Assembly: GCF_902859625.1 (NCBI RefSeq)
Contig: NZ_CADIJX010000003.1
Span: 1 to 64,000 of the forward strand
Length of the DNA: 64,000 bases
Direction of reading: 5' to 3'
DNA from: Achromobacter pestifer
GTDB lineage: Bacteria > Pseudomonadota > Gammaproteobacteria > Burkholderiales > Burkholderiaceae_B
Shown piece after piece: positions 1-8,144 of this stretch (position 1 is its first letter; the number at the start of each line of letters is the position of its first letter). A program made the translations under genes and the position numbers. A model generated the notes under the pieces. The model was given only the letters and a program-made list of their open reading frames with translations, made no database searches and was not told the DNA's origin.

Positions 1-32
1 CTTTTCTTGGGGAACGGGTCCCATTGCATTTT

Positions 33-108
33 TGGTGGCCTGGGGCGGAATCGAACCACCGACACAAGGATTTTCAATCCTCTGCTCTACCGACTGAGCT
101 ACCAGGCC
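33..108 (-). tRNA. tRNA-Phe (anticodon GAA)
   Basis: Read on the minus strand, this is a 76-nt cloverleaf. A 7-bp acceptor stem (GGCCTGG with CCAGGCC) is followed by a discriminator A and an encoded CCA. The D-arm contains AGCTC...GAGC, the anticodon loop reads TTGAAAA (GAA, Phe), and the T-arm contains GGTTCGATTCC. It is transcribed away from hemA, and no other tRNA lies next to it in the window. Confidence 0.97.
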
Positions 109-254
109 AACGAAGTCCGCAACTATACACAATTTTTTGGCGTGACGCCAGTTTGGGAAAAAATAAGGGGCATTCTTCTGGCGCCGCGTTTGCGGCCAAG
201 TGTTGGGTGAATGGCACGGTAGGGTGCGACGCAGGGTCGCGGCGGGGGTCAGGA

Positions 255-285
255 TTGGCCTGGGGATAACCCGCAGGGGTATAAT
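255..285 (+). promoter_or_regulatory. Candidate sigma-70 promoter of hemA
   Basis: A perfect TATAAT lies at 280-285, with TTGGCC at 255-260 as a plausible -35 and a long 19-bp spacer. Transcription would start near 292 and leave a leader of about 100 nt before the hemA ATG. The -10 match is seen directly; promoter activity is inferred. Confidence 0.42.
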
Positions 286-314
286 CGTTAGCGGTCTACC
301 GTTACGGTCAGGGG

Positions 315-336
315 AGTTGTACGCAAGTTGTACGCA
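315..336 (+). repeat. Perfect tandem 11-bp repeat in the hemA leader
   Basis: AGTTGTACGCA occurs twice back to back (315-325 and 326-336), about 55 bp before the hemA start and downstream of the candidate -10 box. The period is one helical turn, which would suit a regulator binding site. It may also be chance; no known binding protein is recognised. Confidence 0.6.
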
Positions 337-390
337 GTATCGCCCCGGGCGTGACGCCTTGTTCTTAGTGGCAGTTCTTTACGCTTACAC

Positions 391-1665
391 ATGTCGGTAG
401 CTGTCCTCGCCTTCGGTCTGAATCACACGTCCGCGCCGGTTTCGGTACGCGAACGGGTGTCCATGCCCGTCGATCTGGTCAAGCCCGCGCTGGAAGGCCT
501 GCGTTCGGCGTTCGGCGGCTCGGTTCGCGAAGCCGCCATCCTGTCCACCTGTAACCGCACCGAGATCTACTGCGCCGCTGACGGCCACGTTGCCGATCAA
601 CTACCCGCCTGGCTGGCTGAACACAACCGCCTGGACGCCGGCACGCTGCGCCCGCACCTGTACCGCCACCATCAAGACGACGCCGTCCGCCATGCCTTCC
701 GCGTGGCCAGCGGCCTGGATTCCATGGTGCTGGGCGAAACCCAGATCGTGGGTCAGATGAAGGACGCCGTGCGCGCCGCCGGTGAAGCCGGATCGCTGGG
801 CACCTTGCTGCACCAGATGTTCCAGCGCACCTTCTCGGTCGCCAAGGAAGTCCGCTCGCAAACCGCCATCGGCGCCCAATCGGTGTCCATGGCCGCCGCC
901 GCCGTCCGTCTGGCCGAGCGTGTGTTTGGCAATCTGGATCAGGCCCGCACGCTGTTCATCGGCGCGGGCGAAATGATTGAATTGTGCGCCACGCACTTCG
1001 CGGCGCAACGCCCGCGCAGCATGGTCGTGGCCAACCGCACGGCCGAACGCGCTGAAATCCTGGCCAATCGTTTCTCGGCCAGCACCATGAAATTGTCGGA
1101 CCTGACGGAGCGCCTGTCGGAATTCGACGTCATTGTTTCCTGTACGGCAAGCTCCCTGCCCATCCTCGGCTTGGGGATGGTGGAAAGGGCCACCCGGCTG
1201 CGCCGCCACCGCCCGATGGTCATGATTGATCTGGCCGTGCCGCGCGACATCGAACCCGAAGTTGGCCGCCTGGACGACGTGTATCTGTATTCGGTGGACG
1301 ATCTGGGCCGCCTGGTACAGACCGGCACCGATGCCCGCCGCGCGGCGGTCGTGCAGGCCGAAGCCATTATCGAAACGCGCGTCCAGGGCTTCATGCACTG
1401 GATGCAATCCCGCGAAGTCGTGCCCGTCATCCGCGACCTGCATCAGGCCGCCGAAGACGTCAGCGCCGCTGAACTGGAACGTGCGCGCCGCCTGCTGGCG
1501 CGTGGCGAATCCCCCGAAGCCGTGCTTGAGCAACTGGCGCACGGCCTGACGCAAAAATACCTGCACGGCCCGCTGGCGGCGTTGAACCGCAGCGAAGGCG
1601 ACGAGCGCAAGCAACTGCTTGCCTGGATGCCGCGCCTGTTCCCCGGCCGCGACTCCCGCCGTTAG
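391..1665 (+). CDS. hemA: Glutamyl-tRNA reductase
   Basis: This 424-aa enzyme reduces glutamyl-tRNA(Glu) to glutamate-1-semialdehyde with NADPH, the first committed step of C5-pathway tetrapyrrole synthesis, in the cytoplasm. The N-terminal catalytic domain carries the signature STCNRTE with the nucleophile Cys54. The NADPH-binding domain has the glycine motif FIGAGEM near residues 190-200, and the helical dimerisation domain fills the C-terminus. Length fits the family (about 420 aa). It starts the conserved hemA-prfA-prmC order, and the ATG at 391 gives the expected [16 protein letters not shown] start. Confidence 0.97.
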   Translation: MSVAVLAFGLNHTSAPVSVRERVSMPVDLVKPALEGLRSAFGGSVREAAILSTCNRTEIYCAADGHVADQLPAWLAEHNRLDAGTLRPHLYRHHQDDAVRHAFRVASGLDSMVLGETQIVGQMKDAVRAAGEAGSLGTLLHQMFQRTFSVAKEVRSQTAIGAQSVSMAAAAVRLAERVFGNLDQARTLFIGAGEMIELCATHFAAQRPRSMVVANRTAERAEILANRFSASTMKLSDLTERLSEFDVIVSCTASSLPILGLGMVERATRLRRHRPMVMIDLAVPRDIEPEVGRLDDVYLYSVDDLGRLVQTGTDARRAAVVQAEAIIETRVQGFMHWMQSREVVPVIRDLHQAAEDVSAAELERARRLLARGESPEAVLEQLAHGLTQKYLHGPLAALNRSEGDERKQLLAWMPRLFPGRDSRR

Positions 1666-1681
1666 CGAATCTGTCCCACGT

Positions 1682-1697
1682 CCCGCCTCCTGGCGGG
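1682..1697 (+). terminator. Short GC hairpin between hemA and prfA
   Basis: CCCGCC (1682-1687) pairs with GGCGGG (1692-1697) around a TCCT loop just after the hemA stop. Only a weak T-rich tract follows, so it may be an attenuator or processing hairpin rather than a full terminator. prfA starts 52 bp further on and could be co-transcribed. Confidence 0.3.
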
Positions 1698-1749
1698 CGT
1701 TCGTCTTGTGGGCGCCCGCTATTCCTGTTTTTTCTTTGGTCATTCCCCC

Positions 1750-2832
1750 ATGAAATCTTCCATGCGCAGTCGGCTGGAGCATCTGTGTCACCGCCTGACG
1801 GAGGTGGACGCCTTGCTTTCGCAACCGGAAACCGCGTCCGATATGGACCGCTTCCGCAAGCTCTCGCGCGAACGCGCCGAGCTGGAGCCCGTGGTCGAAG
1901 CCTTCACCGCGTTTGCCCGCACCGAAGACGACCTGGCGGCAGCCCAGGAAATGCTGTCCGATCCCGACCTGAAGGCGATGGCGGAAGACGAGATCAAATC
2001 GGGCCGCGGCAAACTGGAAGGGCTGGAAAGCGCGTTGCAGTTGCTGCTGCTGCCGCGCGACCCCAATGACGGCCGCAGCGTGTTCCTGGAAATCCGCGCG
2101 GGCACGGGCGGCGATGAAAGCGCGCTGTTTTCCGGCGACCTGCTGCGCATGTACTCGCGCTACGCGGAAACGCGCGGCTGGCGGGTGGAACTGATGTCGG
2201 AAAGCGCATCGGAGCTGGGCGGCTACAAGGAAGTGATCGCGCGCATTGATGGCGATGGCGCCTATGGCCGCCTGAAATTCGAGTCGGGCGCGCACCGCGT
2301 GCAGCGTGTGCCGGCCACGGAGGCGCAGGGCCGCATCCATACGTCGGCTTGCACCGTGGCCATCATGGCGGAAGCCGACGAGATGTCGGAAATCGTCATC
2401 AATGCGAACGACCTGCGCATCGACACCTTCCGCGCCAGCGGCGCGGGCGGGCAGCACATCAACAAGACCGATTCGGCCGTGCGCATCACCCACTTGCCGA
2501 CCGGCCTGGTGGTGGAATGCCAGGACGACCGTTCGCAGCATCGCAACAAAGACAAGGCCATGCAGGTGTTGGCGGCGCGGCTCAAAGACAAGGAAACCCG
2601 CGAACGGCAAAGCAAGGAAGCGGCCGAGCGCAAGAGCCTGATCGGCTCGGGCGACCGATCCGAACGCATCCGCACCTATAACTTCCCGCAGGGCCGGGTC
2701 ACGGATCACCGCATCAACCTGACGCTGTACAAGTTGCAGCAGATCATGGAAGGTGATCTGGAAGAGTTGACCGGCGCGCTGATCGCCGAGCACCAGGCCG
2801 AGCAGCTGGCGGCCCTGGGCGACGACATCTAA
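1750..2832 (+). CDS. prfA: Peptide chain release factor 1
   Basis: RF1 recognises UAA and UAG stop codons in the ribosomal A site and triggers hydrolysis of peptidyl-tRNA. The 360-aa protein has the RF1-type tripeptide PAT at about residues 188-190 for codon recognition and the catalytic GGQ loop at 233-235 ([14 protein letters not shown]). The frame is open upstream to 1708, but the ATG at 1750 ([12 protein letters not shown]) matches the usual family start. prmC, whose product methylates the GGQ glutamine, follows 8 bp downstream. Confidence 0.97.
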   Translation: MKSSMRSRLEHLCHRLTEVDALLSQPETASDMDRFRKLSRERAELEPVVEAFTAFARTEDDLAAAQEMLSDPDLKAMAEDEIKSGRGKLEGLESALQLLLLPRDPNDGRSVFLEIRAGTGGDESALFSGDLLRMYSRYAETRGWRVELMSESASELGGYKEVIARIDGDGAYGRLKFESGAHRVQRVPATEAQGRIHTSACTVAIMAEADEMSEIVINANDLRIDTFRASGAGGQHINKTDSAVRITHLPTGLVVECQDDRSQHRNKDKAMQVLAARLKDKETRERQSKEAAERKSLIGSGDRSERIRTYNFPQGRVTDHRINLTLYKLQQIMEGDLEELTGALIAEHQAEQLAALGDDI

Positions 2833-2840
2833 GGCAAGCC

Positions 2841-3674
2841 ATGACGACGCTCCAGCTGAAAAGCCTGCTGACCGACACCCGGGTGCCACGCCTGGAAGTG
2901 CGCATGTTGCTGGAACACGTGCTGGGCAAGCCGCGCGCGTGGCTGCTGGCGCACGATACCGATCCGCTGGAGCCCCAGGTGGCGGCCGCCTACGAAGCCT
3001 TGCTTGCGCGGCGCCTGGCAGGCGAACCCATGGCCTATCTGCTGGGCCATCGCGAGTTCATGGGCCACCGGTTCCGCGTGACGCCAGACGTGCTGATTCC
3101 GCGGCCGGACACCGAAGTGCTGGTGGAGACCGCGCTGGAATGCGTGGCCGGCGTGGCGGGGCCTGCCGTGCTGGATCTGGGCACGGGCAGTGGCGCCATT
3201 GCGATTTCCATCGCGCTTGCCCGCCGCGACGCGCGGGTCATGGCGTCCGATGTCAGCGCAGCCGCGCTGGCCGTGGCCGCGGGCAACGCCTGGGAACTGA
3301 CGGCCTCGGTGCGTTTTGTGGAAGGCAGTTGGTACGAGGCCGTGCCCGCGGGTGAAGGCTTTGACCTGATCGTGTCCAATCCGCCTTATGTGGCCAGTGA
3401 CGATCCGCATCTGGGGCAGGGCGACGTGCGGTTTGAGCCGCGCGGCGCGCTGACCGACGGCGCGGGCGGCCTGGAAGACCTGGGCCGCATCGTGGCGGGG
3501 GCCGGCCGGCACCTGAAACCGGGGGGCTCCTTGTGGATGGAGCATGGCTGGGACCAGGCGCAGGCCGTGCGCGACCTATTGGCTGCCGCCGGGTTCGATG
3601 CCGTCCATAGCCGCCAGGATCTGGCGGGGATCGAGCGCATCTCCGGCGGACGTTGGAACGGCGCCGGCCGGTGA
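2841..3674 (+). CDS. prmC: Release factor glutamine methyltransferase
   Basis: PrmC N5-methylates the glutamine of the GGQ motif in RF1 and RF2 using S-adenosylmethionine, which speeds termination. The 277-aa protein shows an N-terminal helical domain, the PRPDTE motif (about 87-92), the SAM-binding loop DLGTGSGA (112-119) and the substrate-amide motif NPPY (180-183). It lies directly behind prfA, its substrate gene, and is very likely co-transcribed with it. Confidence 0.96.
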   Translation: MTTLQLKSLLTDTRVPRLEVRMLLEHVLGKPRAWLLAHDTDPLEPQVAAAYEALLARRLAGEPMAYLLGHREFMGHRFRVTPDVLIPRPDTEVLVETALECVAGVAGPAVLDLGTGSGAIAISIALARRDARVMASDVSAAALAVAAGNAWELTASVRFVEGSWYEAVPAGEGFDLIVSNPPYVASDDPHLGQGDVRFEPRGALTDGAGGLEDLGRIVAGAGRHLKPGGSLWMEHGWDQAQAVRDLLAAAGFDAVHSRQDLAGIERISGGRWNGAGR

Positions 3675-3806
3675 TCCGGTCCGGTTGTTACAGATTGCGC
3701 AGCTGAATTTCCGGCATAGGCCGGCGCCGTATCCGGGTAATCGGGGCGGTTTTTCCGGCTGTACCTATAATTGGCGTATTCCGTTATGCCTGTCCAAGAG
3801 ACCACC

Positions 3807-4133
3807 ATGAGCGACGTTCAAGAATTCATCCGCGAAACCGTGACCCAGCACCCCGTCGTGCTGTTCATGAAGGGCACCGCCCAATTCCCGCAATGCGGCT
3901 TTTCCGGCAAGGCCATTCAGATCCTGAAAGGCTGTGGCGTGAAGAAGCTGGTTACCGTCAATGTGCTGGAAGACGACGAAGTCCGTCAGGGCATCAAGGA
4001 ATTCTCCAGCTGGCCCACCATTCCGCAGCTGTACGTGGCGGGTGAGTTCATCGGCGGCTCGGACATCATGAATGAGATGAACGAATCCGGTGAACTGAAA
4101 ACGCTGCTGGAGCAATCCGGCGCCACGGCGTAA
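3807..4133 (+). CDS. grxD: Monothiol glutaredoxin, Grx4 family
   Basis: The 108-aa protein has the monothiol active site CGFS at residues 30-33, preceded by KGT. Glutaredoxins of this type bind a glutathione-ligated [2Fe-2S] cluster and deliver iron-sulfur clusters in the cytosol. The start MSDVQEFI at 3807 is chosen over an upstream in-frame codon at 3771 because it matches the family N-terminus. It sits between prmC and ubiX, a neighbourhood common in betaproteobacteria. ubiX begins only 8 bp downstream. Confidence 0.95.
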   Translation: MSDVQEFIRETVTQHPVVLFMKGTAQFPQCGFSGKAIQILKGCGVKKLVTVNVLEDDEVRQGIKEFSSWPTIPQLYVAGEFIGGSDIMNEMNESGELKTLLEQSGATA

Positions 4134-4141
4134 AGCCGCCG

Positions 4142-4705
4142 ATGCGGCGGCTGGTCATCGGCATCACGGGCGCCACCGGCGCGCTGTACGCGGTGCGCAT
4201 GCTGCAAGCCTTGCGTGGCGTGGAGGATGTCGAGACGCACTTGGTGGTGTCTGCGTCCGGCGTGCTGAACATCAAGCACGAACTGGATGTCGGCCGCCAC
4301 GACATCTACGCGCTGGCCGATCATGTGCATTCAGTGCGCGACGTGGGCGCCACGCTGGCCAGCGGCGCCTTCCAGACCGCGGGCATGGTGATCGTGCCGT
4401 GCTCGATGCGCACGCTGGCGGCGGTGGCCCATGGCCTGTCGGATAACCTCATCACCCGTGCCGCTGACGTGACCTTGAAGGAACGCCGGCGCCTGGTGCT
4501 GATGGTGCGTGAAACGCCCTTCAACCTGGCGCACCTGCGCAACATGACGGCCGTGACGGAAATGGGCGGCATCGTGTTTCCGCCGTTGCCGGCCTTCTAC
4601 CACCGGCCGGCCTCCATCGAAGAGATGGTGGACCACACGGTGGCGCGCGTGCTGGAACTGTTCGACATCGTCGTGCCGGGCCCGCACTGGGAAGGCATGA
4701 AGTAG
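4142..4705 (+). CDS. ubiX: Flavin prenyltransferase UbiX
   Basis: UbiX joins dimethylallyl phosphate to FMN to make the prenylated flavin needed by UbiD-type decarboxylases, including the one in ubiquinone synthesis. The 187-aa length is typical. The N-terminal flavin motif GITGATGALYA (residues 7-17) and the central VPCSMRTLAAVAHG segment with family-typical residues are present. It is the last gene of the rightward run that starts with hemA and is followed by a strong hairpin. No ubiD gene is in the window. Confidence 0.93.
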   Translation: MRRLVIGITGATGALYAVRMLQALRGVEDVETHLVVSASGVLNIKHELDVGRHDIYALADHVHSVRDVGATLASGAFQTAGMVIVPCSMRTLAAVAHGLSDNLITRAADVTLKERRRLVLMVRETPFNLAHLRNMTAVTEMGGIVFPPLPAFYHRPASIEEMVDHTVARVLELFDIVVPGPHWEGMK

Positions 4706-4725
4706 TACAGGTCTTGCCCGCTTGG

Positions 4726-4757
4726 AAAAACAGCCCCGCGTGCGGGGCTGTCTGCTT
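4726..4757. terminator. Bidirectional terminator after ubiX
   Basis: ACAGCCCCGC (4730-4739) pairs with GCGGGGCTGT (4742-4751). A run of A on the left and T-rich sequence on the right let it serve both ubiX and the converging gene at 4771-5844. Confidence 0.75.
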
Positions 4758-4770
4758 TCTACCGTCAGCG

Positions 4771-5844
4771 TTACTGCACCAGGCCCAAGCCGTTCAGCGC
4801 GGCCAGGTTCTCGGGCCATTGGCGCGCGCGGGCGTTTTGCAGTTCGATGCGCGCCCAGGCCATCCAGCCCGCCCATTCGATGCGCTTGTCCCAAGCCGTG
4901 CCCCAGGCCTGCAACGCGGCCAGTCCAGCCGCTGCGTGCGCTTCGGCGGCATCGAAATCCCCAGCGGTCAGGGCCAATTGCGCCAGCAGCAAACGGGGTT
5001 CGCCCACCCACGGATTGTGCGCGACGGAGGCTTCCAGCAGATGGCGGGCGCTGTCCATTTCCGTCAGCGGATGCATGCGCGTGATGACCTGCCAGTACAG
5101 CGCGCTGGCGGCCGCTTCGTCGCGCGGGCTGAGCGTGGCGCGGCATTGATCGAACGCGGGCGGAATGGGGATGCCGGTGTCTGCCGGCATCTGCGACAGC
5201 GGCGCCAGCAGATGCGACAGCATCGACAGAATGTTTGACGGTGGCTTCAGCGGGCCGGGCCAGAGGGAGGACGCCCAGTTCGTTTTCAGGTCGCGCCGCT
5301 GTTGCTGCGGATAGCCCGCGAAGATCTCGTCCTGCCAGCTGTGCCATTGTTCACCGATGTCGGCAGCGGACACCACGATGAAGGCGGCGACCTGACGAGG
5401 CGTCAACGTGAAGACCTGGCCGTCGGCGCCTTCCAGGGTCAGCCCGTCGTTGCCCGTGCCCTGGCCTTGCAGCACGGCTTGCACGAACTTCGTGCGCGGC
5501 ATCGCGCAGAACAGGCTGACCCATTCCTCGGCTTCGGCGCCCAGCACTTCACGCAGGGTGGAACGTTCACGCTCACGGTCGAACAAGGTCAGGTCCACGT
5601 ATTCATTGCCGTAGACGCTATGGAACAGGCCCAGCAGGCGCACTTCGCGCGGCTGGTTCCACAGCGTCAGTGTGCGGTACACGCCCAGCAAGTGGTGCTT
5701 GAACGTGCCGGCCTTGTGCCAGTCTTCCCCGGCGCTGCGCGCGAACAGCAAGTCCAGCAGCGCGGGCAGGTCGGCATCGATGGCGGCGTGGTGGTCAGCG
5801 AGCAGGGCGCGCGCATGCGGATGGAGTTCGTTGGGCGTGGACAT
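4771..5844 (-). CDS. HD-related (DUF6817-like) protein with helical-repeat C-terminus
   Basis: Function not established. The first 120 residues resemble an HD-superfamily metal-dependent phosphohydrolase fold in which the motif is degenerate: a conserved His in KHHLLGVYRTL (about 50-60), then LFHSVYGNEYV (73-83) with HS in place of HD. I associate this pattern with DUF6817. The last 100 residues are Ala/Leu-rich and look like TPR-type helical repeats. The 357-aa start MSTPNELHP at 5844 is preferred over an open frame running to 5940. It is monocistronic, ending at a shared terminator and divergent from metQ. Confidence 0.7.
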   Translation of the reverse strand: MSTPNELHPHARALLADHHAAIDADLPALLDLLFARSAGEDWHKAGTFKHHLLGVYRTLTLWNQPREVRLLGLFHSVYGNEYVDLTLFDRERERSTLREVLGAEAEEWVSLFCAMPRTKFVQAVLQGQGTGNDGLTLEGADGQVFTLTPRQVAAFIVVSAADIGEQWHSWQDEIFAGYPQQQRRDLKTNWASSLWPGPLKPPSNILSMLSHLLAPLSQMPADTGIPIPPAFDQCRATLSPRDEAAASALYWQVITRMHPLTEMDSARHLLEASVAHNPWVGEPRLLLAQLALTAGDFDAAEAHAAAGLAALQAWGTAWDKRIEWAGWMAWARIELQNARARQWPENLAALNGLGLVQ

Positions 5845-6018
5845 GGCGATGAGTGCGTGTGATTGAAAGCAGCCGCTATTGTGTCCGCATGGCGCGAGCT
5901 TGTCATGGCGTGGGCGCTTATATCGTTTCACGCATATCAATATGAATATTCATCGCTTCCGGTTTTGAAGTGCACTTACTAGAATCGCGGGTCATTCTTT
6001 TCACTCTAGAGATTCGTC

Positions 6019-6813
6019 ATGCGCCTTCGTCATTCCCTGGCTGTTCTTGCCGCCGTGCTTGGTTTTGCCAGCACTCAAGCCATGGCGCAGGACGCCGAAC
6101 TCAAGGTGGGCGTGACCGTCGGCCCGCATGCGCAGATTGGTGAAGTGGTGCAGCAGGTGGCGGCCAAGCAAGGCCTGAAGGTCAAGCTGATTGAATTCAG
6201 CGACTTCATCCAGCCGAACGCGGCGCTGGACGCCAAGGAGCTGGATCTGAACATCTACCAGCACAAACCTTTCCTGGAATCGCAGAACAAGGCGCGCGGC
6301 TACAAGCTGGTGCCGGTGGCAACCGCCGTGGTGCAGCAGATGGGCATTTATTCCAAGCGCCTGAAGTCGCTGGACGATTTGCCGCAGGGCGGCAAGGTGG
6401 CGATTCCGAATGACCCGACCAACGGCGCCCGCGCGCTGCTGGTGTTGCAGGCCGCCAAGCTGATCAAGTTGAAGGATGGCGTGACGGTGACGGCGTCGTT
6501 GTTTGATGTGGTCGAGAATCCGAAGAATCTGAAGTTCATCGAAATCGAAGCGGCGCAATTGCCGCATTCGCTGGCGGACGTGGACGCGGCGGCCGTGAAT
6601 TCCGCCTATGCCATTCCTGCCGGCCTGTCGCCCGCCAAGGACGCGCTGGCGCTGGAAAGCAAAGATGCGCCGTTTGCCGCGGTGGTGATCGCCGCGCGCG
6701 AGGACAACAAGAACGATCCGCGCATCGCCCGCTTCATCAAGGCTTACCAGTCGGATGAAGTGAAGGCGTTCGTGGCCAAGCAGTTCCCCGGCGCGTATAC
6801 GACGTCCTGGTGA
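6019..6813 (+). CDS. metQ: MetQ/NlpA-family substrate-binding protein
   Basis: The 264-aa protein belongs to the NlpA family of periplasmic receptors that usually hand D- or L-methionine to the MetNI ABC importer. A signal peptide with a cut after AMA (residue 23) precedes the typical ELKVGVTVGPHAQI start and the family segment DLNIYQHKPFLE. Unlike most relatives, the signal peptide has no lipobox cysteine, so the mature protein should be soluble. No metN or metI is adjacent, so it is an orphan receptor or works with a distant transporter. The exact ligand is inferred from family only. Confidence 0.85.
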   Translation: MRLRHSLAVLAAVLGFASTQAMAQDAELKVGVTVGPHAQIGEVVQQVAAKQGLKVKLIEFSDFIQPNAALDAKELDLNIYQHKPFLESQNKARGYKLVPVATAVVQQMGIYSKRLKSLDDLPQGGKVAIPNDPTNGARALLVLQAAKLIKLKDGVTVTASLFDVVENPKNLKFIEIEAAQLPHSLADVDAAAVNSAYAIPAGLSPAKDALALESKDAPFAAVVIAAREDNKNDPRIARFIKAYQSDEVKAFVAKQFPGAYTTSW

Positions 6814-7144
6814 TAAGCCGCGAATGTTCGGTGATCAGAAAAAGGATATCTACCAAGCGTGACTTCAAGATTTGTTGGCTAGTTTAAAAATACGGGGGGC
6901 GGGTGCGCACATACCCCCGGGCTTTCCCGAGCTCTACTTTTGTTGTTTCGCCCGCTACATTCTGTATCTACGTCAGCATCACCGGGCATTCAATTCGTTT
7001 ACCGAAAAGGATGCCGGTGTCAGAACTTATTCGTCGCTTTCTGTTGAACCCAAAGTCCCGTCTGTATGCGCAGCTTGACAGCGTGGTGTGCCGTCTTCTT
7101 TACGGGGCTACCTGTACTCCTATTGTCTCAACTCGAGAAAGAAA
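6814..7144 (+). other. AT-richer gap upstream of the protease island
   Basis: No convincing gene, tRNA or attachment site is visible. Base composition drops here compared with metQ and marks the left edge of the accessory island. A perfect TTGACA lies at 7075-7080, about 65 bp before the lipoprotein ATG, but only weak -10 candidates follow. Short open frames here lack support and overlap the start of the next gene. Confidence 0.5.
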
Positions 7145-8134
7145 ATGGGAAAGAAAGCTATTTCTGTCGCAGTCGCCCTCAGTGTTGCGCTCTCGGCTTG
7201 TGGTACCAAGCCCGCCACTCAACCGGCCGCCGTTAACCAGATATACACATCCAAGGCGGTGTTCCAGGAAACGTGTATACAGACTTTGCCAGAGACGATG
7301 GCGCGATATGGCGACCAGGGGAAAGCAAGCGGGGCGGAGTCTGGCATTCTGCTTTCGTTAGTCGGCGCATTGGTGCCAAGCTTGGTCGACAAATTGACCG
7401 GATTTGTGGCTAGCTACGCAGCGGCTCGAGCCAAAGAGTATTCAGCTAGCAATTCCGCTGCGACCTCTGTCGTGCTGCCCGAGCATTCTTCCCGCCTCGT
7501 AGGATGCGTCATATACAGCGCAGGCCTATATGGCGACCAGCTATCTCGACAAACGGAAACATGGCCCGCCGCAAGCCTGGACCAGCTTGGTTTGGCGGAG
7601 CCGCCACATGTCTACGCGGAATGGGTCCTGCATTATGTAGACCAAGATAAGCGCTACTTAGCAATCACCCCTACCTATTTGGATTTCAGCAAACCTCAGT
7701 CCATTCGCACTAGCTCTGCGGCAACCAAGACGTTGTCGTTCGTGATAGAGCTGAGTGCTCCCTCGAATGGGGCTAAGGGCTCGGCAGATGTTTTCGCTGC
7801 CATTCCGCAGGCCGGCTCTGGTAAGGCTGACGCTTCAAGTGAAGCAGGCTCTGATCCGGCCGGAAAAAAGACCCTCGCCTCTTTTCCGCTGAGCTATGGC
7901 GACGTTGTCGTGGGTTCAACATTCAGGTCGCGAGCGCTGATCGGCATGACCACGCCGGCGCAGTTTTTCGACAAAGGCTCTCGCACTTTCAATTTACGTG
8001 TCGCTGCTGTCGAGGTTGAAGGTGGTGGAGATTTTCTGTTGAAATTCTCAGAATTCATCACGGAAAACAAATCAAAGATAGATCCGAAAGTAAGCGCTGC
8101 TATTCAAAAACTTCTGGGAACTTCCACAGACTGA
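7145..8134 (+). CDS. Putative lipoprotein of the protease island
   Basis: The family is not recognised. The start at 7145 gives MGKKAISVAVALSVALSAC, a classic lipoprotein signal whose lipobox LSAC places the lipidated cysteine at residue 19. The 329-aa protein has an Ala/Ser-rich middle, a stretch around residues 75-105 that could be an amphipathic or membrane-inserting segment (SLVGALVPSLVDKLTGFV), and a beta-rich C-terminal half. Lower GC than the flanking core genes suggests transfer. It ends 10 bp before the S8 protease gene, so the two are probably co-transcribed and may interact at the membrane. Confidence 0.75.
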   Translation: MGKKAISVAVALSVALSACGTKPATQPAAVNQIYTSKAVFQETCIQTLPETMARYGDQGKASGAESGILLSLVGALVPSLVDKLTGFVASYAAARAKEYSASNSAATSVVLPEHSSRLVGCVIYSAGLYGDQLSRQTETWPAASLDQLGLAEPPHVYAEWVLHYVDQDKRYLAITPTYLDFSKPQSIRTSSAATKTLSFVIELSAPSNGAKGSADVFAAIPQAGSGKADASSEAGSDPAGKKTLASFPLSYGDVVVGSTFRSRALIGMTTPAQFFDKGSRTFNLRVAAVEVEGGGDFLLKFSEFITENKSKIDPKVSAAIQKLLGTSTD

Positions 8135-8144
8135 GAGCGCAATC

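Noticed and set aside
601-2889. Long minus-strand open frame opposite hemA and prfA
   Set aside because: It is the shadow of two strongly identified genes; composition (Ala, Gln, His, Arg-rich) is typical of antisense frames in high-GC DNA.
6903-7361. Possible small gene before the lipoprotein
   Set aside because: It overlaps the lipoprotein start in another frame and has no ribosome site or recognisable motif.
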